Source: Lawsonibacter celer (GTDB lineage: Bacteria > Bacillota > Clostridia > Oscillospirales > Oscillospiraceae). From it: DNA of 64,000 nt. Within the stretch, counting starts at the first letter, position 1, and each line of letters starts with the position of its first letter. Below the pieces are notes generated by a model, which saw only the letters and a program-made list of their open reading frames with translations, was not told the DNA's origin and searched no databases. A program made the translations under genes and the position numbers. The stretch lies in contig NZ_JACOEA010000002.1 in NCBI RefSeq assembly GCF_014281125.1, forward strand, positions 310,001 to 374,000, read 5' to 3'. Below are positions 41,231-50,262 of this stretch, piece after piece.

Positions 41231-41262
41231 TCTCGCATGTCTACCAATTCCATCATACCCGC
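41224..41262 (-). pseudogene. 5' half of split host tRNA-Leu(UAG)
   Basis: On the minus strand it begins with acceptor strand GCGGGTA, the D arm GATGGAATTGGTAGAC, and the 5' anticodon stem CGAGA, and ends with the loop TTTAGGT. Beyond this the sequence (CGTGTCACC) does not pair and belongs to the element. Joined to 18779-18824 it makes a perfect 85-nt tRNA-Leu(UAG) with encoded CCA. Its native promoter is still attached. Confidence 0.93.
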
Positions 41263-41277
41263 GTAGAAGTAATATTT

Positions 41278-41306
41278 ATTTTACCATTTGCCGTGCAAAA
41301 AGTCAA
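41278..41306 (-). promoter_or_regulatory. Native host tRNA-Leu promoter
   Basis: On the minus strand TTGACT (41301-41306), a 17-bp spacer and TAAAAT (41278-41283) lie 15 bp before the tRNA 5' end. It now reads through the orphan 5' half toward the element-borne tRNA-Leu. Confidence 0.8.
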
Positions 41307-41335
41307 TTGCGCTGAACCCGCACGGAGGCTATAAT
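41307..41335 (+). promoter_or_regulatory. Promoter of the pyridoxal kinase gene
   Basis: TTGCGC (41307-41312), a 17-bp spacer and TATAAT (41330-41335), back to back with the tRNA promoter. Confidence 0.6.
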
Positions 41336-41373
41336 AGGTACCATGAAAAACCGTAGCAAAAGGGGGAAGCGCC

Positions 41374-42219
41374 ATGAACTGCGCGCCGAAAATTGCCGTA
41401 ATCCAGGACATCTCCGGGTTCGGCCGCTGCTCTATGACGGTGGCGCTGCCTGTAATGAGCGCCATGGGCGGACAGTGCTGTCCGCTGCCCACTGCCTACC
41501 TGTCTGCCCACACGGCCTTCCCGGCCTCGGACAACGCCGCATTTCTGGACTTGACGGAGCAGATGCAGCGGACCAGCCGCCACTGGCGGGAGCTGAGCGT
41601 CACATTTGACGCCGTCTACAGCGGGTTTCTGGGCAGTCTTGCGCAGATTGATCTGATTGCGCAGTTTACCGCCGACTTCCGGCAGAGCCACACCCTGGTG
41701 CTGACTGACCCGGTCATGGGCGACCACGGGAAGCCTTACCGCACCTATACACCGTCCATGTGCCGCCGCATGGGGGAACTGGCCAGCCGGGCGGATGTGA
41801 TTACCCCCAACTTGACGGAGGCCGCCCTGCTGCTGGGGGAGGATTATGCCGACGCGCCCCGGAGTGAGGCGGGGATGCGGGAATGGCTGAGGCGCCTGTC
41901 GCTGAATGGAAAGCGCTCGGTGGTCATCACTGGCGTCAGCCTCGCGTCCGAGCAGCTGGGCGCCGGCTGCTTTGACCGGGAGAGCGGACGAACGCATTTT
42001 GCCATGGCCCGTCAGGAACCAGGACAATTCCCGGGCACCGGAGACCTGTTTGCCAGCGTGGTGCTGGGTGATCTGCTCCGGGGGCAGACTCTGCCCCACG
42101 GGGTGGAGCTGGCGGTGGCCTTTGTACAGCAGTGTGTGCACCGTACCCTGGCCCTGGGAACGCCCACGCTGGAGGGCGTTCAGTTTGAGCAGCTGCTGGG
42201 AGAGCTGATCCGGAAATAG
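41374..42219 (+). CDS. pdxK: Pyridoxine/pyridoxamine/pyridoxal kinase
   Basis: A 281-aa ribokinase-family enzyme that phosphorylates vitamin B6 vitamers with ATP. Visible motifs: IAVIQDISGFGRCSMTVALP at the N-terminus, VLTDPVMGDHGKPY, VITPNLTEAALL, and the catalytic loop PGTGDLFASVVLG. It fits the PdxK/PdxY clade found in Clostridia. GGGGGAAG lies 6 bases before the ATG. Together with pdxST at 10 kb the organism has both de novo synthesis and salvage of PLP. It abuts the right end of the integrated element. Confidence 0.88.
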   Translation: MNCAPKIAVIQDISGFGRCSMTVALPVMSAMGGQCCPLPTAYLSAHTAFPASDNAAFLDLTEQMQRTSRHWRELSVTFDAVYSGFLGSLAQIDLIAQFTADFRQSHTLVLTDPVMGDHGKPYRTYTPSMCRRMGELASRADVITPNLTEAALLLGEDYADAPRSEAGMREWLRRLSLNGKRSVVITGVSLASEQLGAGCFDRESGRTHFAMARQEPGQFPGTGDLFASVVLGDLLRGQTLPHGVELAVAFVQQCVHRTLALGTPTLEGVQFEQLLGELIRK

Positions 42220-42323
42220 GTCCGAAGGGGCGCTCTTGGGCGTCCCTTCCCCTTGTATTTGGGACTGTTTCCCGCCAATCGTGGTATACTATAGCCAAGC
42301 CACACAGGAAAGGAATTCGTGTT

Positions 42324-44396
42324 ATGACCAATGAAAAACAGCCCGCTGGGACGGTGACAGGCGTATACCAGGCCGCCAGCCGCGGCTTTGGCTTTGTGAC
42401 TCCGGAGGGATCGGCCGGCCGGGAGGCGGACTTTTTCATCCCGCCCAGAGCGGAGGGCGGCGCCTGGAACGGGGACAAGGTGACCGTCCTGCCTGAAAAG
42501 GTGCCGGCCGGGGAGGGGGCCAAACGCGCCGCCCGGGTGATCCGCGTGCTGGAACGGGCCAACCGAACCGTCACCGGCGTCATCCACAAGCACAACCGGG
42601 AGACCTGGCTCCAGCCGGACAGCGACCGCCTCCCCGGCCCCATTCAGGTGGTCGGAAAGGGCAGCCGGGCCCGGGCGGGCGACAAGGCCGCCGTGGCCAT
42701 GACCAGCTTCGGCAGCGCCAAGCATCCGCCCATGGGCACCCTGCGGGAGGTCTTTGGCCGGGACGGCAGCCGTCAGGCCGCCGTGGCCGCGATCCTCTAC
42801 AACTATGAAATTGACCCGGAATTTCCGGCGGCGGTGCTGGCTCAGGCCGAGGAGGCCCCCCAGTCCGTACCGCCGGAGGCCCTGGACGGGCGGCTGGACC
42901 TGCGCGGGAAAGTCGTCATCACCATTGACGGGGCCTCCTCCAAGGATCTGGACGACGCGGTGAGCCTGGAGCGGGACGAGGAGGGCCGCCGGGTGCTGGG
43001 AGTCCATATCGCGGACGTGAGCCACTATGTGCCGGCGGGCTCTCCCCTGGACCTGGAGGCCTGGGAGCGGGGGACCTCCGTGTATTTCGCCGACCAGGTG
43101 GTGCCCATGCTGCCCAGGCAGCTCTCCAACGGCATCTGCTCCCTCAACCCCCAGGTGGACCGGCTGACCCTGTCCTGCCTGATGACGCTGGACGCGGATG
43201 GGGCTGTGGTCGGGCATACCATCGTAAAGAGCGTCATCCGCACCGCAGAGCGCATGACCTATGAGGACTGCAACGTGCTGCTGGACCCGGAGCGCCTGGC
43301 GGAGTCTCCCTCCCTGGGGGAGCGGTACGCCCGGATTCTGCCCATGCTGAAGGACATGGCCGTCCTGGCCGGGGTGCTGGAGCGCCGCCGGAAGCTGCGG
43401 GGCAGCCTGGATCTGGAGAGCAGCGAGAGCTATATCGTCTGCGACGGGTCCGGCGCGCCGGTGGAGGTGCGCACCCGCCGCCAGGGGGTGAGCGAGCGGC
43501 TCATTGAATCCTTTATGCTCTCCGCCAACGAGTGCGTGGCCGAGCATCTGAACCGGCTGGAAAAGCCCGCCGTCTACCGGGTCCATGAGAAGCCCTCCCC
43601 GGATAAGACGGAGACCCTGCGCGCCATGCTCGCCCCCCTGGGCTATACCCTGCGCCAGGCTGACCAGTTCTCCCTGCAGAAGCTGCTGGAGCAGGTCAGG
43701 GACAAGCAGGAGGGGCCGGCGGTGTCCACCATGGTGCTCCGCTCCCTGATGAAGGCCCGGTACGACGCCGCCAACCTGGGTCACTTCGGCCTGGCCGCGG
43801 AGTACTACTGCCACTTCACCTCCCCCATCCGCCGCTATCCCGACCTGATGGTCCACCGCATCCTCACCGCCCTGCTGGAGGGTAGACTCAGGGGTGGCAC
43901 GGAGAAGAAGCTGGCCGCCGCGGCCCAAAAGGCGGCGGTACAGTCCTCCCAGCGGGAGCTGGCCGCCCAGGCCGCTGAACGTGAGATCGAAAAGCGCTAT
44001 ATGGCCGAATATATGGCCGGGCATGTGGGGGAGACCTTCCCCGGTGCCGTGTCCGGCGTGACCCGCTTCGGGCTGTTCATTATGCTGGAAAATGGTGTGG
44101 AGGGGCTGCTCCCCGCAGAGGTCCTTCCCGACGACGCCTATCACTATGACGAGACCCGCATGTGCCTCACCGGAGAGCGGACGGGCGCGGCGTTCTCCTT
44201 TGGGATGCCTCTGGAGGTCCTGTGCGCCGCCGCCGACCCGGGCAGCGGGCAGATCGACTTCCGTCTGGCCGGATCAGAGGCGCCCCGCCCGTCCCCGGGC
44301 CGGCGGGAGAAGAAGTCCGCCCCCCTGCCCGCGCAGAAGCGGCGGGGACGGGCCATGCATGTGCCCAAGGGCCGCAGGGGGCGAAAGCGTCGCTGA
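42324..44396 (+). CDS. rnr: Ribonuclease R
   Basis: A 690-aa processive 3'-5' exoribonuclease. Order: an OB cold-shock-like start (GTVTGVYQAASRGFGFVTPEG), a second OB domain, the RNB catalytic domain with ITIDGASSKDLDDAVSLER (metal-binding Asp cluster) and YCHFTSPIRRYPDLMVHR, an S1 domain (about 560-640, FPGAVSGVTRFGLFIMLENGVEGL), and a basic Arg/Lys tail. It acts on structured RNA and in rRNA quality control. ATG 42324 has AGGAAAGGA upstream; a TGG-extended TATACT (42285-42290) may be the promoter. Confidence 0.95.
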   Translation: MTNEKQPAGTVTGVYQAASRGFGFVTPEGSAGREADFFIPPRAEGGAWNGDKVTVLPEKVPAGEGAKRAARVIRVLERANRTVTGVIHKHNRETWLQPDSDRLPGPIQVVGKGSRARAGDKAAVAMTSFGSAKHPPMGTLREVFGRDGSRQAAVAAILYNYEIDPEFPAAVLAQAEEAPQSVPPEALDGRLDLRGKVVITIDGASSKDLDDAVSLERDEEGRRVLGVHIADVSHYVPAGSPLDLEAWERGTSVYFADQVVPMLPRQLSNGICSLNPQVDRLTLSCLMTLDADGAVVGHTIVKSVIRTAERMTYEDCNVLLDPERLAESPSLGERYARILPMLKDMAVLAGVLERRRKLRGSLDLESSESYIVCDGSGAPVEVRTRRQGVSERLIESFMLSANECVAEHLNRLEKPAVYRVHEKPSPDKTETLRAMLAPLGYTLRQADQFSLQKLLEQVRDKQEGPAVSTMVLRSLMKARYDAANLGHFGLAAEYYCHFTSPIRRYPDLMVHRILTALLEGRLRGGTEKKLAAAAQKAAVQSSQRELAAQAAEREIEKRYMAEYMAGHVGETFPGAVSGVTRFGLFIMLENGVEGLLPAEVLPDDAYHYDETRMCLTGERTGAAFSFGMPLEVLCAAADPGSGQIDFRLAGSEAPRPSPGRREKKSAPLPAQKRRGRAMHVPKGRRGRKRR

Positions 44397-44423
44397 GCCC
44401 CGTCCAAAATACCTGCAGACAAG

Positions 44424-44462
44424 AACGCGCGCCGCCCGGCAGGATGCCGGGCGGCGCGCGTT
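44424..44462. terminator. Terminator between rnr and icd (convergent)
   Basis: A perfect 17-bp GC-rich stem (44424-44440 with 44446-44462), 5-nt loop, TTTT on the plus strand; it serves rnr and probably icd from the other side. Confidence 0.88.
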
Positions 44463-44473
44463 TTCATCTGTAT

Positions 44474-45691
44474 TTATCCAGCCAGGGCCTTGTCCAGATT
44501 CTCCCTGATGGCCTGGAGGAACTCGGCGGTGGTCACCGATTTGGCGGGAGCCGCTCCCTCCCACAGCCCGGCCAGGTCCTTGGTCATAACGCCGCTTTCA
44601 ATGGTGGCGATGCTGGCCCGCTCCAGCTTGCGGGCAAAGTCCGCCAGGGCGGGAATGCCGTCCAGCTCGCCCCGTTTGGCCAGGGCGCCCGTCCAGGCGA
44701 AGAGGGTGGCCATGGGGTTGGTGGAGGGATTCTCCCCCTCCAGATAGCGGTAGTAGTGGCGGGTCACCGTGCCGTGGGCCGCCTCGTACTCATACTTGCC
44801 GTCGGGTGAGACCAACACAGAGGTCATCATGGCCAAACTGCCGAAGGCGGTGGAGACCATATCGCTCATCACATCGCCGTCGTAGTTCTTGCACGCCCAG
44901 ATAAAGCCGCCCTGGGAGCGGATCACCCGGGCCACCGCGTCGTCAATGAGGGTATAGAAATATTCAATGCCCAGGCGCTCAAACTGGTCCTTATATTCGG
45001 CGTCGTAGATGTCCTGGAAAATGTCCTTGAAGGTATGGTCGTACTTTTTGGAAATGGTGTCCTTGGTGGAGAACCACAGGTCCTGCCGGGTGTCAATGGC
45101 GTACTGGAAGCAGGAGCGGGCAAAGGAGGTGATGGAGCTGTCCTTATTGTACTGGCCCTGGAGCACACCGGCGCACTCGAAATTGTAAATGGTCTGGCGG
45201 AAGTCCTTTCCGTCGGCGCCGGAGAACACCAGCTCCGCCACGCCGGGGCCGGGCACCCGGTACTCCGTGGCCCGATAGACGTCGCCATAGGCGTGACGGG
45301 CAATGGTAATGGGCTGCTTCCAGGTCTTGACCACCGGAGAGATGCCCTTGACCATGATGGGGGCGCGGAACACGGTGCCGTCCAGGATCGCCCGGATGGT
45401 GCCGTTGGGGGACTTCCACATTTCGGTCAGGTTATACTCATCCAACCGCTGGGCGTTGGGGGTGATGGTGGCGCACTTGACGGCCACGCCGTACTTTTTC
45501 GTTGCCTCAGCGGAATCCACCGTCACCTGGTCGGCGGTGCGCTCCCGCTCGGGCAGACCCAGGTCGTAATATTCGGTCTTGAGCTCAATATAGGGAAGGA
45601 GCAGCACGTCCTTGATGTCCTTCCACAGGATACGGGTCATCTCGTCTCCGTCCATCTCCACCAGGGGAGTGGTCATTTGAATCTTTTCCAT
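44474..45691 (-). CDS. icd: NADP-dependent isocitrate dehydrogenase
   Basis: Converts isocitrate to 2-oxoglutarate, here most likely to supply glutamate synthesis. The 405-aa protein is of the eukaryote-like (type II) NADP class: [79 protein letters not shown] and [14 protein letters not shown]. The frame is open to 45763, but ATG 45689-45691 has AGGAGG upstream and the extra codons would contain the promoter. It stands alone. Confidence 0.95.
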   Translation of the reverse strand: MEKIQMTTPLVEMDGDEMTRILWKDIKDVLLLPYIELKTEYYDLGLPERERTADQVTVDSAEATKKYGVAVKCATITPNAQRLDEYNLTEMWKSPNGTIRAILDGTVFRAPIMVKGISPVVKTWKQPITIARHAYGDVYRATEYRVPGPGVAELVFSGADGKDFRQTIYNFECAGVLQGQYNKDSSITSFARSCFQYAIDTRQDLWFSTKDTISKKYDHTFKDIFQDIYDAEYKDQFERLGIEYFYTLIDDAVARVIRSQGGFIWACKNYDGDVMSDMVSTAFGSLAMMTSVLVSPDGKYEYEAAHGTVTRHYYRYLEGENPSTNPMATLFAWTGALAKRGELDGIPALADFARKLERASIATIESGVMTKDLAGLWEGAAPAKSVTTAEFLQAIRENLDKALAG

Positions 45692-45734
45692 GTACGGGCC
45701 TCCTAAGCACGTTTGCTCTCTCAAAGGATGTTTT

Positions 45735-45763
45735 ATTATACTCGTTTCCCTGTAAAAAGGCAA
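45735..45763 (-). promoter_or_regulatory. Promoter of icd
   Basis: On the minus strand: TTGCCT (45758-45763), a 17-bp spacer and TATAAT (45735-45740), about 45 bp before the icd start. Confidence 0.75.
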
Positions 45764-45794
45764 GGGAGCGGCCGTTTTTTCACAGTTTCCACAA

Positions 45795-45823
45795 TTGCTT
45801 TTTCCTTACCGGCGCAGTATTCT
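45795..45823 (+). promoter_or_regulatory. Promoter of the MATE gene
   Basis: TTGCTT (45795-45800), a 17-bp spacer and TATTCT (45818-45823), about 37 bp before the chosen start codon. Confidence 0.5.
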
Positions 45824-45859
45824 ATTGAAACGAGACAGATGATTGGGAGATGCGCATCC

Positions 45860-47179
45860 GTGTTTGACAACCGTTCCCTGAAAAAATTGATTGTTCCTCT
45901 GGTGATTGAGCAGTTCCTGGCCGTTCTGGTGGGCATGGCGGATATTATGATGGTATCCTCCGCCGGGGAGGCAGCGGTATCCAGCGTAGCTCTGGTGGAT
46001 CTGATCAACGTACTGATCATCAATGTGTTCTCCGCCCTGGCCACCGGCGGCGCCGTGGTGGCCGCCCAGGCCATCGGCGCCCAGGACCTGGACCGGGCCG
46101 GTCGGGTGGCCAATCAGCTTCTGTACATCGTCTGCGCCATCTCCCTGGCCGTGATGGCCCTGGTGCTCTGCTTTAAAACTCCCCTGCTGGGCCTTCTCTT
46201 TGGCCGGGTGGAGCCGGCGGTGATGGAGGGCGCGGTCACCTATTTTGTCATCTCCGCCTGGTCCTATCCCTTTATCGCCATTTACAACGCCTGCGCGGCC
46301 CTGCTGCGCGCCATGGGCAACTCCAGGGCCTCCATGTATGTCTCCGCCCTGATGAACGGCCTGAATGTGGCGGGCAACGCGCTTCTGGTCTATGGGTTCC
46401 ACATGGGCGTGGCCGGAGTAGCCCTGCCCTCTCTCTTCTCCCGGGCCGTGGCGTCGGTCATTATGCTGGCCCTGCTCCACTCCGTCCATAACCCTGTGCG
46501 CGTGCAGCACCTGCTCCGCTTTCGTTTTGAGCCGCCTATCATGGGGAAAATCCTCCGCATCGGGGTCCCCAACGGCCTGGAAAACAGCATGTTCCAGCTG
46601 GGCCGTGTGCTGCTGGTGAGTATGATCTCCACCTTCGGCACCGCCCAGATTGCCGCCAACGCCGTGGCCAACAACATCGACGCCTTCGGGATTCTGCCCG
46701 CCCAAGCCATCGGTCTGGCTCTCATTACCGTGGTCGGTCAATGCGTGGGCGCAGAGAACTGGGACCAGGTACGGCTGTACACCAAGAAGCTGATGAAGCT
46801 GGCCTACGGGTGCATGATCGCCCTTGACATTCCCCTGCTGCTGGCCCTTCCCCTGATCCTGCGGGTCTACAACCTCTCCCCGGAGGCCTACCGCTGCGCG
46901 TTCCTGCTCATCTGCATCCATAACGGCTGCGGCATGGTGCTCTGGCCCGCCTCCTTTACGCTTCCAAACGCCCTGCGGGCCGCCGGCGATGTGAAGCTGC
47001 CCATGGTGGTCTCCATCGCCTCCATGGCCGCTGTGCGGCTGGGCTTCAGCTATGTGCTGGGCGTCCACTTTGGTCTGGGCGTGATCGGCGTATGGATCGC
47101 CATGGTGTGCGACTGGGTGGTGCGGGTTGTCTGTTTCCTGCTGCGGGTGCGCCGCAAGCTCTGGAAAAATCACCCCTGA
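45860..47179 (+). CDS. MATE family multidrug/metabolite exporter
   Basis: A 439-aa membrane protein with twelve predicted helices in two related halves, beginning FDNRSLKKLIVPLVIEQFLAVLVGMADIMMVSSAGEAAVS, the usual MATE N-terminus. It should use an ion gradient to export cationic compounds. The frame is open from 45713, but GTG 45860 has GGGAG at proper distance and starts at the conserved sequence. Substrate unknown. A bidirectional terminator separates it from the convergent hydrogenase gene. Confidence 0.88.
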   Translation: MFDNRSLKKLIVPLVIEQFLAVLVGMADIMMVSSAGEAAVSSVALVDLINVLIINVFSALATGGAVVAAQAIGAQDLDRAGRVANQLLYIVCAISLAVMALVLCFKTPLLGLLFGRVEPAVMEGAVTYFVISAWSYPFIAIYNACAALLRAMGNSRASMYVSALMNGLNVAGNALLVYGFHMGVAGVALPSLFSRAVASVIMLALLHSVHNPVRVQHLLRFRFEPPIMGKILRIGVPNGLENSMFQLGRVLLVSMISTFGTAQIAANAVANNIDAFGILPAQAIGLALITVVGQCVGAENWDQVRLYTKKLMKLAYGCMIALDIPLLLALPLILRVYNLSPEAYRCAFLLICIHNGCGMVLWPASFTLPNALRAAGDVKLPMVVSIASMAAVRLGFSYVLGVHFGLGVIGVWIAMVCDWVVRVVCFLLRVRRKLWKNHP

Positions 47180-47186
47180 AATATTA

Positions 47187-47220
47187 AAAAAGGACCGCTT
47201 CTCCGGAAGCGGTCCTTTTT
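47187..47220. terminator. Bidirectional terminator between MATE and hydrogenase genes
   Basis: A perfect 15-bp stem (47187-47201 with 47206-47220) with A-tract and T-tract at its ends, suited to stop transcription from both sides. Confidence 0.92.
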
Positions 47221-47225
47221 ATGCG

Positions 47226-48662
47226 TCATTTACCCACCTTGGCGCTCTCTCCCGCGCACTCCAGCGCGGCGGCGATGGTACGCCCCTCCGCCTGTTTGGC
47301 ATGGCGGTCCACATCCCCCTGGTTCTTGGGGCTGCGGATCAGCTGGGCCGGCCCCTGAACACAGCCGCCCTCACAGGCCATGCCCTCAATAAAATTGAAG
47401 TCTCCAACGCCCTTGGCGGCCTTCAGGAATGCCACCCGGCAGGCGTCCAGTCCGCTGCAGGGCATGGGCCTGAGGGTGAAATCCGCGCCCTGCTCCTTGA
47501 GCACCTCGGCCACAGCCGCGCTCACGCCGCCGCTGCGGGCAAAGCTGCGACCGAAGCCGCTGGCCTGATCCAGCTCCGCCTCCTCCAGCTGGGATACTTC
47601 GATGTCCCTGGATTCAAACAGAGCGTACAGCTCCTCAAAGGTAAGGGCGCAATCCACCGCCCCCATGGTCTTGCCCAGCTTAATCTCCTTCTTCTTGGCC
47701 ACACAGGGGCCGATAAAGACCACTTTGCACGCCGGGTCCTGTTTTTTCAGATGGCGGGCCGCCATGACCATGGGCGAGGGGGTGGCGGAGATCAGGTGGG
47801 CCTGCTCCGGAAAATTCTTCTCCACAAATTCCACAAAGGCCGGGCAGCAGGAGGAGGCCAGCATCCCCTTCTCCACCAGCTCCTCCGCCTCCTGCTTAGC
47901 GGTCATGTCGGCGCCCAGCGCCACCTCCACCACATCGTGGAAGCCGAGCATCTTCAGCCCCGTGACCACCTGTCCCAGCTCAGCGGGGGCGAACTGCCCG
48001 GCAATGGAGGGCGCCACGGCGGCATACACCCGGTAATTCCAGCGCTCCGCTCCCTGAAGCATGGCGATCGTGTCCACAATATAGGACTTGTCCATAATGG
48101 CGCCGAAGGGGCACTGGTACACACAGGCGCCGCAGGAGGTACACTTAGAGGGATCCACAGAGGCCTTCTTGTCCTCCCCCATGGAGATGGCCCCGGCCTT
48201 ACAGCTGCGCTCACAGGGGCGCTGATGCTTTTCAATCGCGCCATAGGGGCAGGCGCTGACACATCGGCCGCAGGAGATGCACTTGCTGTGGTCGATCACT
48301 GCCCGGTGGTTGACGATGGTGATGGCGTCCTTAGGGCAGGTATGGACACAGCGGGTGGCAATACAGCCCCGGCAGGCAGGCCCCACGGCAATCTCCGTCA
48401 CCGGGCACTCGTCGCAGGCAATGGGGAGCACCTCCACCATGCTGGGACTGGTCTGGTCCCCGCCCATGGCCACCTTCACCCGCTGGGAAATGATGGCCCG
48501 CTCTTTATAAATACAGCAGCGCATCAGGGCCTCCGGTCCGGGGATAATCTCCTCCGGAATATCCAGTACGCCCATCTGCAGATTGTTTTTCCATGCCTGG
48601 CGGGCCACGGCCACCAGCACATCGTTCTTCAGTTCCTGTACGCTGGTCTCAAATACCCGCAT
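47226..48662 (-). CDS. [FeFe] hydrogenase, group B type
   Basis: A 478-aa monomeric iron-hydrogenase. The N-terminal part has many cysteines for [4Fe-4S] clusters, including two ferredoxin-like motifs CISCGRCVSACP and CTSCGACVYQCP (about 128-184). The H-cluster motifs are L1 SSCCPAF (270-276), L2 GPCVAKKKE (318-326) and L3 MACEGGC (428-434). These differ from the classic TSCCPAW, MPCxxKxxE and MACPGGCxxGGG and fit the uncharacterised group B. Whether it evolves, takes up or senses H2 is not known. GGAAGGAG precedes the ATG. Confidence 0.88.
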   Translation of the reverse strand: MRVFETSVQELKNDVLVAVARQAWKNNLQMGVLDIPEEIIPGPEALMRCCIYKERAIISQRVKVAMGGDQTSPSMVEVLPIACDECPVTEIAVGPACRGCIATRCVHTCPKDAITIVNHRAVIDHSKCISCGRCVSACPYGAIEKHQRPCERSCKAGAISMGEDKKASVDPSKCTSCGACVYQCPFGAIMDKSYIVDTIAMLQGAERWNYRVYAAVAPSIAGQFAPAELGQVVTGLKMLGFHDVVEVALGADMTAKQEAEELVEKGMLASSCCPAFVEFVEKNFPEQAHLISATPSPMVMAARHLKKQDPACKVVFIGPCVAKKKEIKLGKTMGAVDCALTFEELYALFESRDIEVSQLEEAELDQASGFGRSFARSGGVSAAVAEVLKEQGADFTLRPMPCSGLDACRVAFLKAAKGVGDFNFIEGMACEGGCVQGPAQLIRSPKNQGDVDRHAKQAEGRTIAAALECAGESAKVGK

Positions 48663-48870
48663 AAAAGCACTCCTTCCGCGCCGTCACAGTTTTTGTTATA
48701 TTTTTAACATGGTTATTGTATCTCGTTTCCGCTCCTTCTGTCAATTGTAAGGATTTCTTGCTTTCTCAGAATTTCCCCGGCTATTTTGGAAAACGCGCGG
48801 GTTTATACCCAACAGTTCTGGGAAATGTGGTACAATAGCAGCACAGATTCTCTTTTCCGAGGAGGCCCCT

Positions 48871-50262
48871 ATGAACCAGGAACTGCTCTCTCATCTGCCA
48901 AAAATGGACGTGCTGCTGACGCAGCCCCTTCTGGCGGGCAGCGGTCTGCCCCGCGCCGCCCTGAAGGCCGCCGCCCGGTCGGAGCTGGACGCTCTGCGCC
49001 GGCGCATCCAGTCCGGCCAACCGGCCCCCGCGCCGTCCATGGAGGAGATTGCCCGCGCCGTGCTGGTCCGGGCGCAGACCCTCTCCCGCCCCAGTCTGCG
49101 CCCGGTGATTAACGCCACCGGCGTGGTGCTCCACACCAACCTGGGGCGCGCCCCCATGAGTCCGGCCGCGGCAGAGGCGGCCTGTGCGGCGGCGGCGCAC
49201 TACACCAACCTGGAGTACGACCTGGACAGCCGGTGCCGGAGCAGCCGAGGCGCCCATGTGGAGGAGCTCGTCTGCGCCCTCACCGGAGCGGAGTCCGCCC
49301 TGGTGGTCAACAACAACGCCGCAGCGGTGCTGCTGATGCTCTGTGTGCTGGCTGCGGGCAAGGGGGTCGCCCTCTCCCGGGGGGAGCTGGTGGAAATCGG
49401 CGGCTCCTTCCGGATGCCGGACATCATGGCCCGCAGCGGTGTGCGCCTGGTTGAGGTGGGCACCACCAACAAGACCCGCCTGTCCGACTACGAGGGGGCC
49501 CTGGCCGCCGGGACAGCCCAGGTACTGTTGAAGGTACACCCCAGCAATTTCAAGGTGGTGGGTTTCACGGAGGAGGTGCCGCTGGCGGAGCTTGCCGCTC
49601 TGGCCCGGCGGCACGGCGTGCCTGTGCTGTGTGATCTGGGCAGCGGCGCGCCCGACGGGGACGGCCCCTGGCCCCCGGATTACCCCACCGCCGCCGGGAC
49701 GGCGGGCCTGGCCGACGTGATGTGCTTCTCCGGGGACAAGCTGCTGGGCGGACCCCAGGCCGGCATTCTAGCCGGCCGTAAGGAGTACATCGACCGGCTG
49801 CGCTCCGATCCCCTGGCCCGGGCCCTGCGTATCGACAAGCTCTCTCTGGCCGCCCTGGAGGTCACCCTCCGTGCCTGGACCGACCCGGAGGGGCGCGCCG
49901 CCCTCCCCGGACCCGCCATGCTCTCTGCCGGGCTGGCCCAGCTGCGGCCCAGGGCGGAGGCCCTGGCCGGGCGGCTGGCCCCCCTGTGCGCCGGTTGGTG
50001 CGCGGTCCGGGCCGTAGAGAGCGCGGGGGAGGCCGGGGGAGGCGCCCTCCCCGGCGTAGCCCTGCCCGGCGCCGCGGTGGAGCTGCGCCCCGCGGACGGA
50101 GATGCGGAGGCCCTGGAACGTGCCCTGCGCGCCCACTGCCCCCCCATCCTGGGTCGGCTCCACAGGGGCGCGCTGCTGCTGGACGTGCGCACCCTGCTGC
50201 CCGGGGATGAGGAGGAGATTGTCCGCGCCCTGGCCGGCCGCACTCCGGTGGAGCAGCTGTGA
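48871..50262 (+). CDS. selA: L-seryl-tRNA(Sec) selenium transferase SelA
   Basis: SelA turns Ser-tRNA(Sec) into Sec-tRNA(Sec) with selenophosphate. The 463-aa PLP protein has the INATGVVLHTNLGRAP segment, EYDLDSRCRSSRGAHVE, VNNNAAAVLL, and PLP lysine Lys290 in CFSGDKLLGGPQAGIL. Length is normal. GAGGAGG lies 5 bases before the ATG, and an extended -10 TGGTACAAT (48828-48836) lies upstream. It overlaps selB by GTGA and is followed by tRNA-Sec, giving a compact selA-selB-selC unit. Confidence 0.95.
   Translation: MNQELLSHLPKMDVLLTQPLLAGSGLPRAALKAAARSELDALRRRIQSGQPAPAPSMEEIARAVLVRAQTLSRPSLRPVINATGVVLHTNLGRAPMSPAAAEAACAAAAHYTNLEYDLDSRCRSSRGAHVEELVCALTGAESALVVNNNAAAVLLMLCVLAAGKGVALSRGELVEIGGSFRMPDIMARSGVRLVEVGTTNKTRLSDYEGALAAGTAQVLLKVHPSNFKVVGFTEEVPLAELAALARRHGVPVLCDLGSGAPDGDGPWPPDYPTAAGTAGLADVMCFSGDKLLGGPQAGILAGRKEYIDRLRSDPLARALRIDKLSLAALEVTLRAWTDPEGRAALPGPAMLSAGLAQLRPRAEALAGRLAPLCAGWCAVRAVESAGEAGGGALPGVALPGAAVELRPADGDAEALERALRAHCPPILGRLHRGALLLDVRTLLPGDEEEIVRALAGRTPVEQL

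Larger units (their letters stand above)
40867..41373. other. Element end, tRNA-Leu, right junction and divergent host promoters
   Basis: This gap without protein genes contains, from left: the AT-rich promoter region of the low-GC pair (about 40897-41025), the terminator and body of the element-borne tRNA-Leu, the attR junction, the 5' half of the host tRNA, and two divergent promoters. Each part is listed separately. Confidence 0.8.

Noticed and set aside
42180..44144. A 654-codon minus-strand frame across rnr
   Set aside because: Antisense to a complete RNase R with all catalytic motifs; the product is His/Gly/Gln-rich without domains, typical for antisense frames in GC-rich genes.
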